The notes under the pieces: model-generated
Told to the model about the DNA's origin: nothing
Database searches by the model: none
Seen by the model: the letters and a program-made list of their open reading frames with translations, nothing else
Shown here: in pieces, positions 1 to 11,824 of the stretch
Layout of the letters: each line of letters starts with the position of its first letter
Position numbering within the stretch: position 1 is the stretch's first letter
Translations under genes and position numbers: made by a program
Assembly (NCBI RefSeq): GCF_027497255.1
Contig: NZ_CP114903.1
Span: forward strand, 186,001-250,000
DNA length: 64,000 bases
Direction: 5' to 3'
Origin: Micromonospora sp. WMMD882
GTDB taxonomy: Bacteria; Actinomycetota; Actinomycetes; Mycobacteriales; Micromonosporaceae

Positions 1-453
1 GGGGTCCGCTATTCAGCGACCTTCCGTATCGCTGAAAGCTGCTCACGGTCATGTTTCCTGTTCGGGGCTGCCCGCAAGCTCTCCCGGGTGGCCCGGGACC
101 GGGTCGACGGGCAGGGCCTCGTGTCGGGTCGGTCTTCTCGTTCTCTTCCGCCTTTCTCCTTCCTCCGCGGAGGTGGAGGGAGTCGCGCGCGGCCTTTGCT
201 CTGCACCCGTCCACGCGCCAGGCGCGTTCGGTGACCGGTGCCCCGGCGGGCGCAGAGCAAAGGGGGCTGCCGCACCCACCGGCCGACTCCCAGCCCTCCT
301 TGGGCCGCGCCTGGCGGTCGCGGCCCTGCTCGGCGTGCCGGTGGATCTGGAGGGCGGCGTCAGTGACCGTCCGATCGCCATCCGATGTCAGGGGGTCGGA
401 CTAACCTGCCCGGGGCGCCTCGAACGGGCGTGACCGGAGGAGTGGTTACTGAG
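1..453. other. Gene-poor 5' end of window
   Basis: I see no convincing gene here. Reading frames on both strands are Arg/Pro/Gly-rich and resemble no family I know. A small hairpin has arms ttcagcga (12-19) and tcgctgaa (29-36), and a longer inverted repeat lies at 193-263. The bases just before 454 hold GGAGG (436-440), the ribosome binding site of the first gene. The stretch may be the 3' flank of a gene lying outside the window. Confidence 0.5.
193..263. repeat. Inverted repeat with 12-bp perfect arms
   Basis: cctttgctctgc (193-204) is matched exactly by gcagagcaaagg (252-263), with a 47-nt GC-rich interior. It could act as a terminator or be a copy of a dispersed actinomycete intergenic repeat. 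The window alone cannot tell which, because no second copy is seen. Confidence 0.5.
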
Positions 454-1413
454 ATGGTGACGGCAGGGCGACCCGTGCCCACGCAGGACGAGGTGCTCGG
501 CTATTTCGACACGCTGTCGAACTGGGGGCGGTGGGGCGACGACGACGAGCGCGGCGCCCTGAACCACATCACCGACGACGTCCGGGTCGCGGCGGCGCGG
601 GCCGTGCGGCACGGCCGGAGCGTGTCGTGCGCGTGGGAGGTGACCGTGCCGGACGGGCTGGAACGCTCGACGACGACGTGCCCGTGCGCCGCCGACATGC
701 CGGGCGCCGAGCACATGCCGGTGCCCGGCTTCCACGCCGACCGGCGCTGGGGCTTCTCGTCCGAGCGGCTCGGCATCGACTTCCACGGCAACACCGTCAC
801 CCACCTCGACTCGCCGTGCCACATCTTCTGGGACGGCACCATGTACAACGGGCGGTCGCACTCACTTGTGGACGCCGTGACGGGGTCGGCGTGGGCGGCG
901 GTCACGGCGGCGGCGGACGGGATCGTCACCCGTGGCGTCCTGCTGGACGTCGCACGGGCGCGTGACGTGCCGTGGTTGACGCCGGGTGAGGCCGTGTTCC
1001 CCGAGGACCTGGCGGAGGCCGAGCGTCGCCAGGGCGTACGGGTGCGGCCCGGCGACGCGGTGCTGCTGCGGACCGGGCACGGTCGGGCCCGGCGTGCGGG
1101 CGGCCCGGCCGGCGGTTTCACGCAGGCCGGCTGGCATGCGTCCTGCCTGCCGTGGCTGCACGAGCGCGAGGTCGCGCTGATCGGCGCCGACACCCCGCAG
1201 GACGTCCAACCGTCCGGGTACGACGACGTGCTGATGCCGGTGCACGCCGTCAGTCTGGTCGCGATGGGCCTGTGGCTGCTCGACAACTGCGACCTGGAGG
1301 CGTGCGCGACGACCGCCGCCGAGCTGGGCCAGTGGGATTTCCACCTCGCGGTCGCCCCGGTCCGCTTCGCCGGCACGTCCGGCAGCCCGGTCAACCCGAT
1401 CGCCACCTTCTGA
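454..1413 (+). CDS. Cyclase-family (kynurenine formamidase-like) metal hydrolase
   Basis: 319-aa protein of the cyclase family (Pfam Cyclase, PF04199), metal-dependent amidohydrolases related to bacterial kynurenine formamidase. The signature is the metal-binding stretch HGNTVTHLDSPCH, with H111, H117, D119 and H123 as likely ligands. Family members hydrolyse N-formylkynurenine or act on polyketide-like and other cyclic substrates, so the substrate here is open. I chose ATG at 454, 13 nt after GGAGG; an in-frame GTG at 442 sits too close to that site. No signal peptide is visible, so it is probably cytoplasmic. It stands alone and converges on the next gene across a hairpin. Confidence 0.8.
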   Translation: MVTAGRPVPTQDEVLGYFDTLSNWGRWGDDDERGALNHITDDVRVAAARAVRHGRSVSCAWEVTVPDGLERSTTTCPCAADMPGAEHMPVPGFHADRRWGFSSERLGIDFHGNTVTHLDSPCHIFWDGTMYNGRSHSLVDAVTGSAWAAVTAAADGIVTRGVLLDVARARDVPWLTPGEAVFPEDLAEAERRQGVRVRPGDAVLLRTGHGRARRAGGPAGGFTQAGWHASCLPWLHEREVALIGADTPQDVQPSGYDDVLMPVHAVSLVAMGLWLLDNCDLEACATTAAELGQWDFHLAVAPVRFAGTSGSPVNPIATF

Positions 1414-1502
1414 CCCCGGCGTCAACCGCGGACGTCGCTGCTCCCACCGCCATTGCCGCTTCTCACCGCCGCGGCCCCGTTGCTCGTACCGCGGGGGCCT
1501 CA

Positions 1503-1537
1503 GGAAGGGCGCCTTCCGGCGCGGGAGACGCCCTTCC
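1503..1537. terminator. Terminator-like hairpin between convergent genes
   Basis: Arms ggaagggcg (1503-1511) and cgcccttcc (1529-1537) pair over 9 bp. No U tract follows, which is usual in high-GC actinomycetes. It sits between two convergent genes and could serve both. Confidence 0.5.
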
Positions 1538-1558
1538 CGGCGATCAGCGAGCGGGCGC

Positions 1559-2233
1559 TCAGCGGTGGGCGGCGGCGAGGGCGGCGCGGACGGTGGCGGC
1601 GTCGGCGGTACGCGGCTGGTCCCAGTTCTGCGGGTCGGCCGAGTACAGGCCGGCGTACGCGGTCATGTCCCGCTGGAAGCGCCACCCCTCGGCGAGCGGG
1701 CCGGCGTCGACGGTGTCGTAGCCGAGCGTGTCGAGCAGGTCGGTGACGGCCGCCTTGGCGCCGGTGTCGTCACCGGCGATCGGCAGGGCGGTGCGGTCCG
1801 GCGCGCCGGCCGGGCGGGCCAGGGCGAGCAGGTGCTTGAAGTAGATGTTGTTGAACCCCTTGGCCACCTTGGCCGTCGGCAGGTGCCGTTGGAGCAGCTC
1901 GCTGGTGGTGGTGGAGTCGTCGTCCAGCTCGGGGAAGCGGCCGTCGCGCTCCGGGTAGTAGTTGTTGGTGTCGATCACGATCTTGCCGGCCAGCGGCTCG
2001 GCGGGCGTCTCGCGGTAGGCCCGCAGCGGGATCGTGACCACCACGATCTCGCCGACCTCCGCGGCCTCCCGCGCGGTCGCGGCGCGGGCGTTCGGGCCCA
2101 GTTCGTCGACCAGGTCCTTGAGGGTCTCGGGTCCCCGCGAGTTGCTGAGCACCACGTGGTGGCCGGCGGCCACCGCCAACCGGGCCACCGTGCCGCCGAT
2201 GTTGCCGCTGCCGATCAATCCCAGAGTCGTCAT
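1559..2233 (-). CDS. NADPH-dependent F420 reductase-like oxidoreductase
   Basis: 224-aa protein of the F420_oxidored / NADP-oxidoreductase family (PF03807). The N-terminus TLGLIGSGNIGGTVARLA is a Rossmann GxGxxG dinucleotide site. The segment around residues 55-115 carries VVVTIPLRAY and IVIDTNNYYPERDG, then KGFNNIYFKHL, all typical of the group that includes 8-hydroxy-5-deazaflavin:NADPH oxidoreductase. It may shuttle electrons between NADPH and F420 or reduce another substrate; the sequence does not decide. The longer frame upstream starts at 2281, but ATG at 2233 sits directly before the Rossmann fold and is preferred. The lipase gene diverges from it. Confidence 0.75.
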   Translation of the reverse strand: MTTLGLIGSGNIGGTVARLAVAAGHHVVLSNSRGPETLKDLVDELGPNARAATAREAAEVGEIVVVTIPLRAYRETPAEPLAGKIVIDTNNYYPERDGRFPELDDDSTTTSELLQRHLPTAKVAKGFNNIYFKHLLALARPAGAPDRTALPIAGDDTGAKAAVTDLLDTLGYDTVDAGPLAEGWRFQRDMTAYAGLYSADPQNWDQPRTADAATVRAALAAAHR

Positions 2234-2291
2234 GCCGGCACGAACCCCGGCCCGGGGCGCGGCATTCCCGCCGTGGCACATGTCGTGAGTG

Positions 2292-2322
2292 TTGACAACT
2301 GTCTTCGTGCATGTGACAGGAT
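2292..2322 (+). promoter_or_regulatory. Candidate promoter of the SGNH lipase gene
   Basis: TTGACA (2292-2297) is followed 19 nt later by CAGGAT (2317-2322). The region is AT-rich for this genome. The start codon is about 100 nt downstream, so there would be a long leader. The spacing is wider than ideal. Confidence 0.35.
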
Positions 2323-2425
2323 CTGCACAAATCCTGCATGGTTGGTCATCACTGCTTCCCCGTGGGCGTATTTAGTGATATCTATCTCTTGCTGATCTTT
2401 CTCCTAGCCCCCGGGAGTGTGTGAC

Positions 2426-3229
2426 GTGCGGAGATCCCGCCTGACCGTCCTCGCCCTGAGCCTGACCGTGGCTCTCGGCGCCGCCCTGACCACAGCCGCG
2501 CCGGCCCAGGCCGCGCCCACCGACAGGTACGTCGCCCTCGGCGACTCGTACGCCTCCGGCGTCGGCGCCGGCAGCTACACCAGCGAAAGCGGCTCCTGCA
2601 AGCGCAGCACCAAGGCCTACCCCGCGCTGTACGCCGCCAACGTCAAGCCCGCCTCGTACAAGTCGGTCGCCTGCTCGGGGGCCACCACCACGAGCGTCGT
2701 CAACAGTCAGCTCTCCGCGCTCAGCTCGACCACCACGCTGGTCAGCGTCCAGGTCGGCGGCAACGACGTCGGCTTCGCCACCATCATGACCACCTGCGTG
2801 CTGTACGGCACCAACGAGTGCGTGGCCGCGGTGGACGCCGCCATGGTCAAGGCCCGCAACGACCTGCCCCGCCTGCTGGGCAACGTCTACAACGGCATCA
2901 GGACCCGGGCCCCCTCGGCCCGGGTGGTGGTCGTCGGGTACCCCGTGTTCTATCAGCTCAACACGCCCTGCGTCGGGCTGAGCGACACCTCCCGGACGAA
3001 GCTCAACCAGGGCATCAACCTGGTGGACGACATCATCCGCAGCACGGCCGCCACGTACGGCTTCACGTTCGCCGACGTCCGCTCCGCCTTCGTCGGCCAC
3101 CAGTTGTGCAGCTACGGCGAGAAGTGGCTGCACGCGTTGAACGTGCTGGACATCGGCGTGTCGTACCACCCGACGGCCGCCGGCCAGTCCGGTGGCAACT
3201 ACCCGGTGTTCCGGTCCGTCGCGGGCTGA
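2426..3229 (+). CDS. Secreted SGNH (GDSL) lipase/esterase
   Basis: 267-aa secreted hydrolase. The first 30 or so residues form a Sec signal peptide ending near APAQA-AP. Block I GDSYASG gives nucleophile S41, block III GGND gives N113, and block V SYHPTAAG gives H248. There is no Asp just before the His, as in Streptomyces esterases that use a Ser-His dyad. Six cysteines in the mature part fit the three disulphides of Streptomyces SGNH lipases. Such enzymes hydrolyse short to medium acyl esters outside the cell. I preferred GTG at 2426, about 8 nt after GGGAG, over GTG at 2417. Confidence 0.85.
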   Translation: MRRSRLTVLALSLTVALGAALTTAAPAQAAPTDRYVALGDSYASGVGAGSYTSESGSCKRSTKAYPALYAANVKPASYKSVACSGATTTSVVNSQLSALSSTTTLVSVQVGGNDVGFATIMTTCVLYGTNECVAAVDAAMVKARNDLPRLLGNVYNGIRTRAPSARVVVVGYPVFYQLNTPCVGLSDTSRTKLNQGINLVDDIIRSTAATYGFTFADVRSAFVGHQLCSYGEKWLHALNVLDIGVSYHPTAAGQSGGNYPVFRSVAG

Positions 3230-3250
3230 CCGCCGAGTAATCCTCTCCCG

Positions 3251-3285
3251 CCCGGGTCCGCCGTCGCACACACGGCGGACCCGGG
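3251..3285. terminator. Strong hairpin terminator after the lipase gene
   Basis: A perfect 14-bp stem pairs cccgggtccgccgt (3251-3264) with acggcggacccggg (3272-3285) around a 7-nt loop. It starts 21 nt after the lipase stop codon. Confidence 0.75.
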
Positions 3286-3337
3286 CGCGTCCGTCCTTGT
3301 GCCCCCCACCGGCCCCTACCGGGCAGGGGCTTGCGAC

Positions 3338-3394
3338 TTCCGTGAAACGGGGCCGTCCGGCCGCCGCGACGCCCCCATTTCCAGGAAACCGCGC
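3338..3394. repeat. Copy of a dispersed intergenic element
   Basis: The words ttccgtgaa (3338-3346) and tccaggaaaccgcgc (near 3380-3394) recur in other gaps: ttccgtgaa at 32422-32430 and tccaggaaatcgcgc near 36752. Between them lies a block of complementary G and C runs that can fold back. Function unknown; it looks like a short non-coding repeat family of this genome. Confidence 0.4.
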
Positions 3395-3419
3395 CCGCGG
3401 TGGCCGCCGCGCCCGCCGG

Positions 3420-3466
3420 GTCGGGCGGGTCGGGCGGGTCGGGCGGGTCGGGCGGGTGGGGCGGGA
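3420..3466 (+). repeat. G-rich tandem repeat of a 9-bp unit
   Basis: About five copies of cgggcgggt in tandem. The runs of three G separated by one or two bases could form a G-quadruplex on the + strand. It lies upstream of the GH44 gene and its operator. Confidence 0.6.
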
Positions 3467-3496
3467 TTGACCAGCGTCGTGGAAAGCGTAATCCTC

Positions 3497-3510
3497 TGGA
3501 AGCGCTTCCA
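3497..3510. promoter_or_regulatory. LacI-family operator-like palindrome before GH44 gene
   Basis: TGGAAGCGCTTCCA is a perfect 14-bp palindrome centred on the CG step typical of LacI/GalR-family operators. It differs at two symmetric positions from the CebR box of streptomycetes (TGGGAGCGCTCCCA), which represses cellulase genes until cello-oligosaccharides appear. Its place 34 nt before the start of a cellulase gene fits such a role. Confidence 0.6.
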
Positions 3511-3543
3511 TCGACAAACCTCGACTCCTGAGAGAGGAAGGCC

Positions 3544-5820
3544 GTGCGCCCCACCACCGCGTTACTACCCGTCACGCTGGCCGTGGCACTGGGCGGACTC
3601 GCCCTGCCGCAGCCGGCCCAGGCCGTCGCCGGCCCGGCGTTGGCCGTCGACGTCACCGCCGGCCGGCACGCCATCAGCCCGTACGTCTACGGGATGAACT
3701 TCGCCAGCGAGGCGTTGGCCCGCGACATCCGGCTGCCGCTCAACCGGTACGGCGGCAACGCCACCACCCGCTACAACTTCCGCAACGACACCACCAACCG
3801 GGCGTCGGACTGGTACTTCGAGAACATCCCGAACGACAACCCGGACCCGAGCCGCCTGCCGAAGGGCTCGGACAGCGACGAGTTCGTCGCCGCCAACAAG
3901 GCCACCGGCACCGGCACGGTGATGACCCTGCCGATGATCGGCTGGGTCGCCAAGGACCGGGCCCGCGCCTGCGGGTTCAGCGTCACCAAGTACGGCCCGC
4001 AGGAGTCCACCGACGAGTGGGCCCCGGACTGCGGCAACGGGAAGAAGCCGGACGGCAGCCTGGTCACCGGCAACGACCCGACCGACACCAGCGTCGCCGT
4101 CGGCCCGGAGTACGCCGCCGACTTCGTCACCCACCTGAAGACCGAGTTCGGCGGCGCGGCCGACGGCGGCGTGCAGTTCTACAACCTGGACAACGAGCCG
4201 GACCTGTGGCACTCCACCCACCGGGACGTCCGCCCCGAGGGGCTCGGCTACGACGAGCTGCGGGACCGCACGTACGCGTACGGGGCGGCGGTCAAGGCGG
4301 CCGACCCGGGTGCGAAGACCCTCGGGCCGGTCGGCTGGGGGCTCAACTCGATCCACTTCTCCGGCCTCGACCAGGACGTCTGCTCGCGTACCGGCTGCTG
4401 GTCGAACCCGCCGGACCGGGCCGCGCACGGCGGCCAGGAGCTCGGGCCGTGGTACCTCGACCAGATGCGCGCCTACGAGCAGGAGCACGGCACCCGCATC
4501 CTGGACTACTTCGACATCCACATCTACCCGCAGCAGGCCGGGGTGCACAGCGACGCGCCGGGTGACGCGGCCACCCAGGAGCGGCGGCTGCGCTCCACCC
4601 GCCAGCTCTGGGACCCGACGTACGTCGACGAGAGCTGGATCGACAAGCCGGTCCAGATGATCCCCCGGATGCGGGGGCTGGTCGACCAGCACTACCCGGG
4701 CACGAAGCTCGCCATCACCGAGTACAACTGGGGCGCGTACGGGCACCTCAACGGGGCGCTCGCCCAGGCCGACATCCTCGGCATCTTCGGCCGTGAGGGC
4801 CTGGACATGGCCAACCTCTGGACCGCCCCGACGGCCGACCAGCCGGTGGCGCACGCCTTCCGGATCTACCGCAACTACGACGGCGAGGGCGGGGCGTTCG
4901 GCGAGACCTCGGTCAGGGCCACCAGCGCCGATCAGGGCAAGCTGGCGATCTACGCGGCCGAGCGCGGCAGCGACGAGGCGCTCACCCTGGTCGTGGTGAA
5001 CAAGACCGGCGAGGAGCTGACCAGCCCGGTGGCGCTCACCGGGACGTCCGCCGGCACGGCCGAGGTCTACCGGTACAGCGCGGCGAACCTCGCCGGCATC
5101 GTCCGCGAGGCCGACCAGCCGGTCACCTCGACCGGCTTCACCGCGACCTTCCCGGCCAACTCGGTCACCCACCTGGTGCTGCCGGCCGGCGACGACGAGC
5201 CGCCGGTCGACACCGAGGCGCCGACCGCGCCGGGCAAGCCGACCGCCGGCGCGATCACCGGCAACAGCATCGCGCTGAGCTGGGCCGCCTCCACCGACGA
5301 CACCGGCGTGACCGGGTACGACGTGCACCGGGTCACCGGCGACACGACGGTGAAGGTGGGCAGCGCCACCGGGACCTCGTACACGGTGACCGGGCTGACC
5401 GCCGACACGGCGTACACCTTCGTGGTGACCGCCCGCGACGCGGCGGGGAACGTCTCGCCGCCGTCGCCGGGGCTGACCGTGCGGACGGCCGTGCGGCCCG
5501 ACGGCGGCTGCCGGGTGACCTACGCGGCCAACACCTGGCCCGGCGGGTTCACCGCGAACGTCACCGTCAGCAACCGCGGCGCCACGCCGATCGACGGTTG
5601 GACGCTGGCCTTCGACTTCCCGGCCGCCGGGCAGAAGGTCACGCAGGGGTGGTCGGCCACCTGGGAGCAGAGCGGCGCGACGGTGACCGCCCGGAGCCTG
5701 GGCTGGAACGCCAGGCTGGCGCCCGGGTCCGCCATCACCATCGGGTTCAACGGCACGCACACCGGCCAGAACCCGTCACCCCTCGGATTCACCCTGAACG
5801 GCCAGGCGTGCGGTAACTGA
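3544..5820 (+). CDS. Secreted GH44 endoglucanase with FN3 and CBM2
   Basis: 758-aa modular cellulase. Residues 1-27 are a Sec signal ending near PAQA-VAG. About 30-550 is a glycoside hydrolase family 44 domain, with acid/base E218 in NLDNEPDLWHSTH and nucleophile E393 in AITEYNWG. About 556-650 is a fibronectin type III domain beginning DTEAPTAPGKP. About 654-758 is a CBM2 cellulose-binding domain with its terminal cysteine pair (GGCRV and GQACGN). GH44 enzymes cleave internal beta-1,4 links of cellulose and xyloglucan; binding to crystalline cellulose is expected from CBM2. GTG at 3544 follows GAGAGG by 6 nt. The operator-like palindrome at 3497 suggests sugar-responsive repression. Confidence 0.9.
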   Translation: MRPTTALLPVTLAVALGGLALPQPAQAVAGPALAVDVTAGRHAISPYVYGMNFASEALARDIRLPLNRYGGNATTRYNFRNDTTNRASDWYFENIPNDNPDPSRLPKGSDSDEFVAANKATGTGTVMTLPMIGWVAKDRARACGFSVTKYGPQESTDEWAPDCGNGKKPDGSLVTGNDPTDTSVAVGPEYAADFVTHLKTEFGGAADGGVQFYNLDNEPDLWHSTHRDVRPEGLGYDELRDRTYAYGAAVKAADPGAKTLGPVGWGLNSIHFSGLDQDVCSRTGCWSNPPDRAAHGGQELGPWYLDQMRAYEQEHGTRILDYFDIHIYPQQAGVHSDAPGDAATQERRLRSTRQLWDPTYVDESWIDKPVQMIPRMRGLVDQHYPGTKLAITEYNWGAYGHLNGALAQADILGIFGREGLDMANLWTAPTADQPVAHAFRIYRNYDGEGGAFGETSVRATSADQGKLAIYAAERGSDEALTLVVVNKTGEELTSPVALTGTSAGTAEVYRYSAANLAGIVREADQPVTSTGFTATFPANSVTHLVLPAGDDEPPVDTEAPTAPGKPTAGAITGNSIALSWAASTDDTGVTGYDVHRVTGDTTVKVGSATGTSYTVTGLTADTAYTFVVTARDAAGNVSPPSPGLTVRTAVRPDGGCRVTYAANTWPGGFTANVTVSNRGATPIDGWTLAFDFPAAGQKVTQGWSATWEQSGATVTARSLGWNARLAPGSAITIGFNGTHTGQNPSPLGFTLNGQACGN

Positions 5821-5826
5821 GCCAGG

Positions 5827-5870
5827 GACGCCCCGGTCGGGTCCGCGCCCGACCGGGGCGTCTTTCGTTT
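5827..5870. terminator. Rho-independent terminator after GH44 gene
   Basis: A perfect 15-bp stem pairs gacgccccggtcggg (5827-5841) with cccgaccggggcgtc (5848-5862), followed by tttcgttt. It separates convergent genes and probably serves both. Confidence 0.85.
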
Positions 5871-5880
5871 CCGCGGTCGG

Positions 5881-6375
5881 TCAGGACGTGGCGGGCAGCG
5901 TCCGTTGGATCGCCGCGTGCAGCTCGGGCGCGTCCGGCGCGACCGTCGGGGCGAACCGGGCGGCCACCGTGCCGTCCGGCGCGACGAGGAACTTCTCGAA
6001 GTTCCACCGGACGTCACCGGTGTGCCCGTCGGCGTCCGCGGCGGGCGTGAGCGCCGTGTAGAGCGGGTGCCGGTCGGCCCCGTTGACCTCGACCTTCTCC
6101 GTCAGCGGGAAGGTCACCCCGTAGTTGGCCTGGCAGAAATCGCCGATCTCGGCGGCGGTGCCCGGCTCCTGCCCGGCGAACTGGTTGCACGGCACGCCGA
6201 GCACCACCAGGCCGCGCGCCGCGTACGCGTCGTACAGCTTCTGCAGGCCGGCGTACTGCGGGGTGAGGCCGCAGCGGGAGGCGACGTTCACCACGAGCAG
6301 CGCCCGCCCCCGGTGGGCGGCGAGGTCGAGCGGACCGCCCGTCAGGGCGTTGATCCCGATGTCGAAGACGCTCAT
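5881..6375 (-). CDS. Glutathione peroxidase family thiol peroxidase
   Basis: 164-aa peroxidase. The active-site tetrad is visible: C35 in VNVASRCGLTPQY, Gln in CNQFAGQEPG, and Trp and Asn in RWNFEKFL. It uses Cys, not selenocysteine. Bacterial members usually reduce H2O2 and lipid hydroperoxides with thioredoxin, or possibly mycothiol here. ATG at 6375 is chosen over the longer frame because the Gpx fold begins right there (SVFDIGINALTGG). A box TAGCCT (minus strand, 6383-6388) lies 7 nt upstream, which predicts a leaderless mRNA. No signal peptide, so cytoplasmic. Confidence 0.9.
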   Translation of the reverse strand: MSVFDIGINALTGGPLDLAAHRGRALLVVNVASRCGLTPQYAGLQKLYDAYAARGLVVLGVPCNQFAGQEPGTAAEIGDFCQANYGVTFPLTEKVEVNGADRHPLYTALTPAADADGHTGDVRWNFEKFLVAPDGTVAARFAPTVAPDAPELHAAIQRTLPATS

Positions 6376-6506
6376 GCCGGCGAGGCTACCGGCGTCGCCG
6401 TGGGGCCGCCCGTGCCGGTGACCCGCTGGTCGTCCGGCGCGTCCGGTCACCCGGGGAGCGGGGTGACCAGCCCCGCCACCGGTGAGGAAATCGACGTACG
6501 CCCATC

Positions 6507-6536
6507 TTGACGAAGTGGCGACAGTGTGAGTAGCGT
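6507..6536 (+). promoter_or_regulatory. Candidate promoter of chitinase gene
   Basis: TTGACG (6507-6512), an 18-nt spacer, then TAGCGT (6531-6536). The start point would fall near 6543, just before the palindrome at 6552. Confidence 0.5.
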
Positions 6537-6551
6537 CTCCCTCATCCTTTT

Positions 6552-6562
6552 GGAAAGTTTCC
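6552..6562. promoter_or_regulatory. Operator-like palindrome in chitinase leader
   Basis: GGAAAGTTTCC is a perfect palindrome around a central G, followed at once by CTAACTGTTTAG, a second weaker dyad. It lies just after the predicted transcription start and 22 nt before the start codon, a place suited to a repressor. The regulator is not identifiable from this window. Confidence 0.45.
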
Positions 6563-6584
6563 TAACTGTTTAGGGAGACGCCGC

Positions 6585-8216
<1,632 letters not shown>

Positions 8217-8241
8217 CGCCCGGAAGCCGACACCGCGCCCG

Positions 8242-8282
8242 CGCGGGCGGGAAGGGGAGCGCCGGCCCCCTTCCCGCCCGCG
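8242..8282. terminator. 16-bp stem terminator after chitinase gene
   Basis: cgcgggcgggaagggg (8242-8257) pairs perfectly with its complement at 8267-8282 across a 9-nt loop. A second hairpin with 12-bp arms (8350-8361 and 8369-8380) follows. Between them a segment of roughly 30 bp is imperfectly duplicated (ccggcgtccgacggg and ccggcgtccggcggg). Confidence 0.75.
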
Positions 8283-8394
8283 TCCGGCGTCCGACGGGAA
8301 TCCGACCCGGGCCCAGATCCGGCGTCCGGCGGGAATCCCACCCGGGCCCGCGGACGGCGGGAAGGGTCCCCGCCGTCCGCCGGGGGCGGTGTGA

Positions 8395-10523
<2,129 letters not shown>

Positions 10524-10535
10524 GGAGGAGGAACC

Positions 10536-11567
10536 GTGGCTGATTCTCTGGTGGATCTGCGGTCGGACACGCTCACCCGACCCACGCCCGGCATGCGGCA
10601 GGCGATGGCCGAGGCCGAGGTCGGCGACGACGTGTACGGCGAGGACCCGACCGTCAACGCGTTGGAGGCCGAGGTCGCCGCGCTCTTCGGGCACGAGGCG
10701 GCGCTGTTCGCCCCGACCGGCTCGATGGCCAACCAGATCGCCCTGCAACTGCTGGTCCCGCCGGGCGAGGAGCTGCTCTGCGACGCCGACGCGCACGTGG
10801 TCACGTACGAGATGGGGGCCGCCGGGGCGTACGGCGGGATCTCCTCCCGGACCTGGTCGCCGGTCGGCGCGCAGCTCGACCCGGACGTGGTCGCCGCGAT
10901 GATCCGTCCGGCCGGCTACCACGCGGTGCCGACCCGGGCGGTGGCCGTGGAGCAGACCCACAACCGGGGCGGCGGCGGGGTGGTCCCGCTGGAGGCGCTG
11001 CGGACGCTGCGTCGGATCACCGACGACGCCGGGGTGGCGCTGCACTGCGACGGGGCCCGGATCTGGCACGCGGCGGTCGCCGACGACGTGCCGCTGACCG
11101 GGTACGGCGCGCTCTTCGACACCCTGTCGGTCTGCCTCTCCAAGGGGCTCGGCGCGCCGGTCGGCTCGCTGGTGGTCGGCAGCGCCGAACGGATCGCCCG
11201 GGGGCGGGACGTCCGCAAGCGGATGGGCGGCGGGATGCGGCAGGTCGGGGTGCTGGCCGCCGCCGGCCGGTACGCGTTGCGCCACCACCTGGACCGGCTC
11301 GCCGTCGACCATGCCCGGGCCGCCCGGCTCGCCGAGACGGTGGCCCCGTTCGGGGTGCTCGCCACGCCGGTCCGCACCAACATCGTCGCGCTGGACCTGA
11401 CCAAGTTCCCGCTCGACGCGCCCGCGCTGGCCGCCGCCGCCCGCGCCGACGGGGTGCTCGTCTCGGTGCTCGGTCCCCGGTCGGCGCGGCTGGTCACCCA
11501 CCTGGACCTCACCGACGCCGACGTCGACCGGGCCGGCGAGGTGCTGACCCGGGCGCTGCGCCACTGA
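10536..11567 (+). CDS. ltaE: Low-specificity L-threonine aldolase
   Basis: 343-aa PLP enzyme of fold type I that splits L-threonine or L-allo-threonine into glycine and acetaldehyde. It opens with [19 protein letters not shown], the family hallmark, followed by [12 protein letters not shown]. Other marks are [11 protein letters not shown] (Asp binding the pyridine nitrogen) and [14 protein letters not shown] with Schiff-base K203. GTG at 10536 is preceded by GGAGGAGGAA. It may be cotranscribed with aroG, from which it is separated only by the duplicated segment. Cytoplasmic. Related beta-eliminating lyases share the fold, but the motifs favour threonine aldolase. Confidence 0.9.
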   Translation: MADSLVDLRSDTLTRPTPGMRQAMAEAEVGDDVYGEDPTVNALEAEVAALFGHEAALFAPTGSMANQIALQLLVPPGEELLCDADAHVVTYEMGAAGAYGGISSRTWSPVGAQLDPDVVAAMIRPAGYHAVPTRAVAVEQTHNRGGGGVVPLEALRTLRRITDDAGVALHCDGARIWHAAVADDVPLTGYGALFDTLSVCLSKGLGAPVGSLVVGSAERIARGRDVRKRMGGGMRQVGVLAAAGRYALRHHLDRLAVDHARAARLAETVAPFGVLATPVRTNIVALDLTKFPLDAPALAAAARADGVLVSVLGPRSARLVTHLDLTDADVDRAGEVLTRALRH

Positions 11568-11620
11568 GGAGTCCCCGACACCGTTTCTGGCTCTTCGTGC
11601 CCGACTCCGTCTTCGTCTTT

Positions 11621-11664
11621 CGGGAAAAGGGGGCGTCCCAGCCTGGGAACGCCCCCTTTCCCGG
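11621..11664. terminator. Long hairpin terminator after threonine aldolase
   Basis: cgggaaaagggggcgtccca (11621-11640) pairs with tgggaacgccccctttcccg (11644-11663), apart from one mispair or bulge, around a 3-nt turn. It lies between convergent genes. Confidence 0.75.
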
Positions 11665-11670
11665 GAAGCC

Positions 11671-11820
11671 GCGCGGAACACCGCGCCGGGCGGGCGGGCC
11701 GCGCGGAACACCGCGCCGGGCGGGCGGGCCGCGCGGAACACCGCGCCGGGCGGGCGGGCCGCGCGGAACACCGCGCCGGGCGGGCGGGCGGCGCGGGAAA
11801 AACCGCGCCGGCGGGCGGGG
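11671..11820. repeat. 30-bp tandem repeat, four copies plus a decayed one
   Basis: The unit begins gcgcggaacaccgcgccggg and ends cgggcgggcc. Copies at 11671, 11701, 11731 and 11761 are identical except for the last base of the fourth. A degenerate fifth copy reaches 11820. It fills the gap between convergent genes and encodes nothing convincing. Confidence 0.9.
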
Positions 11821-11824
11821 TGGC

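Noticed and set aside
1-120. tRNA or other structural RNA at the window start
   Set aside because: There is a small hairpin at 12-36 but no cloverleaf, no T-loop motif and no CCA-like end.
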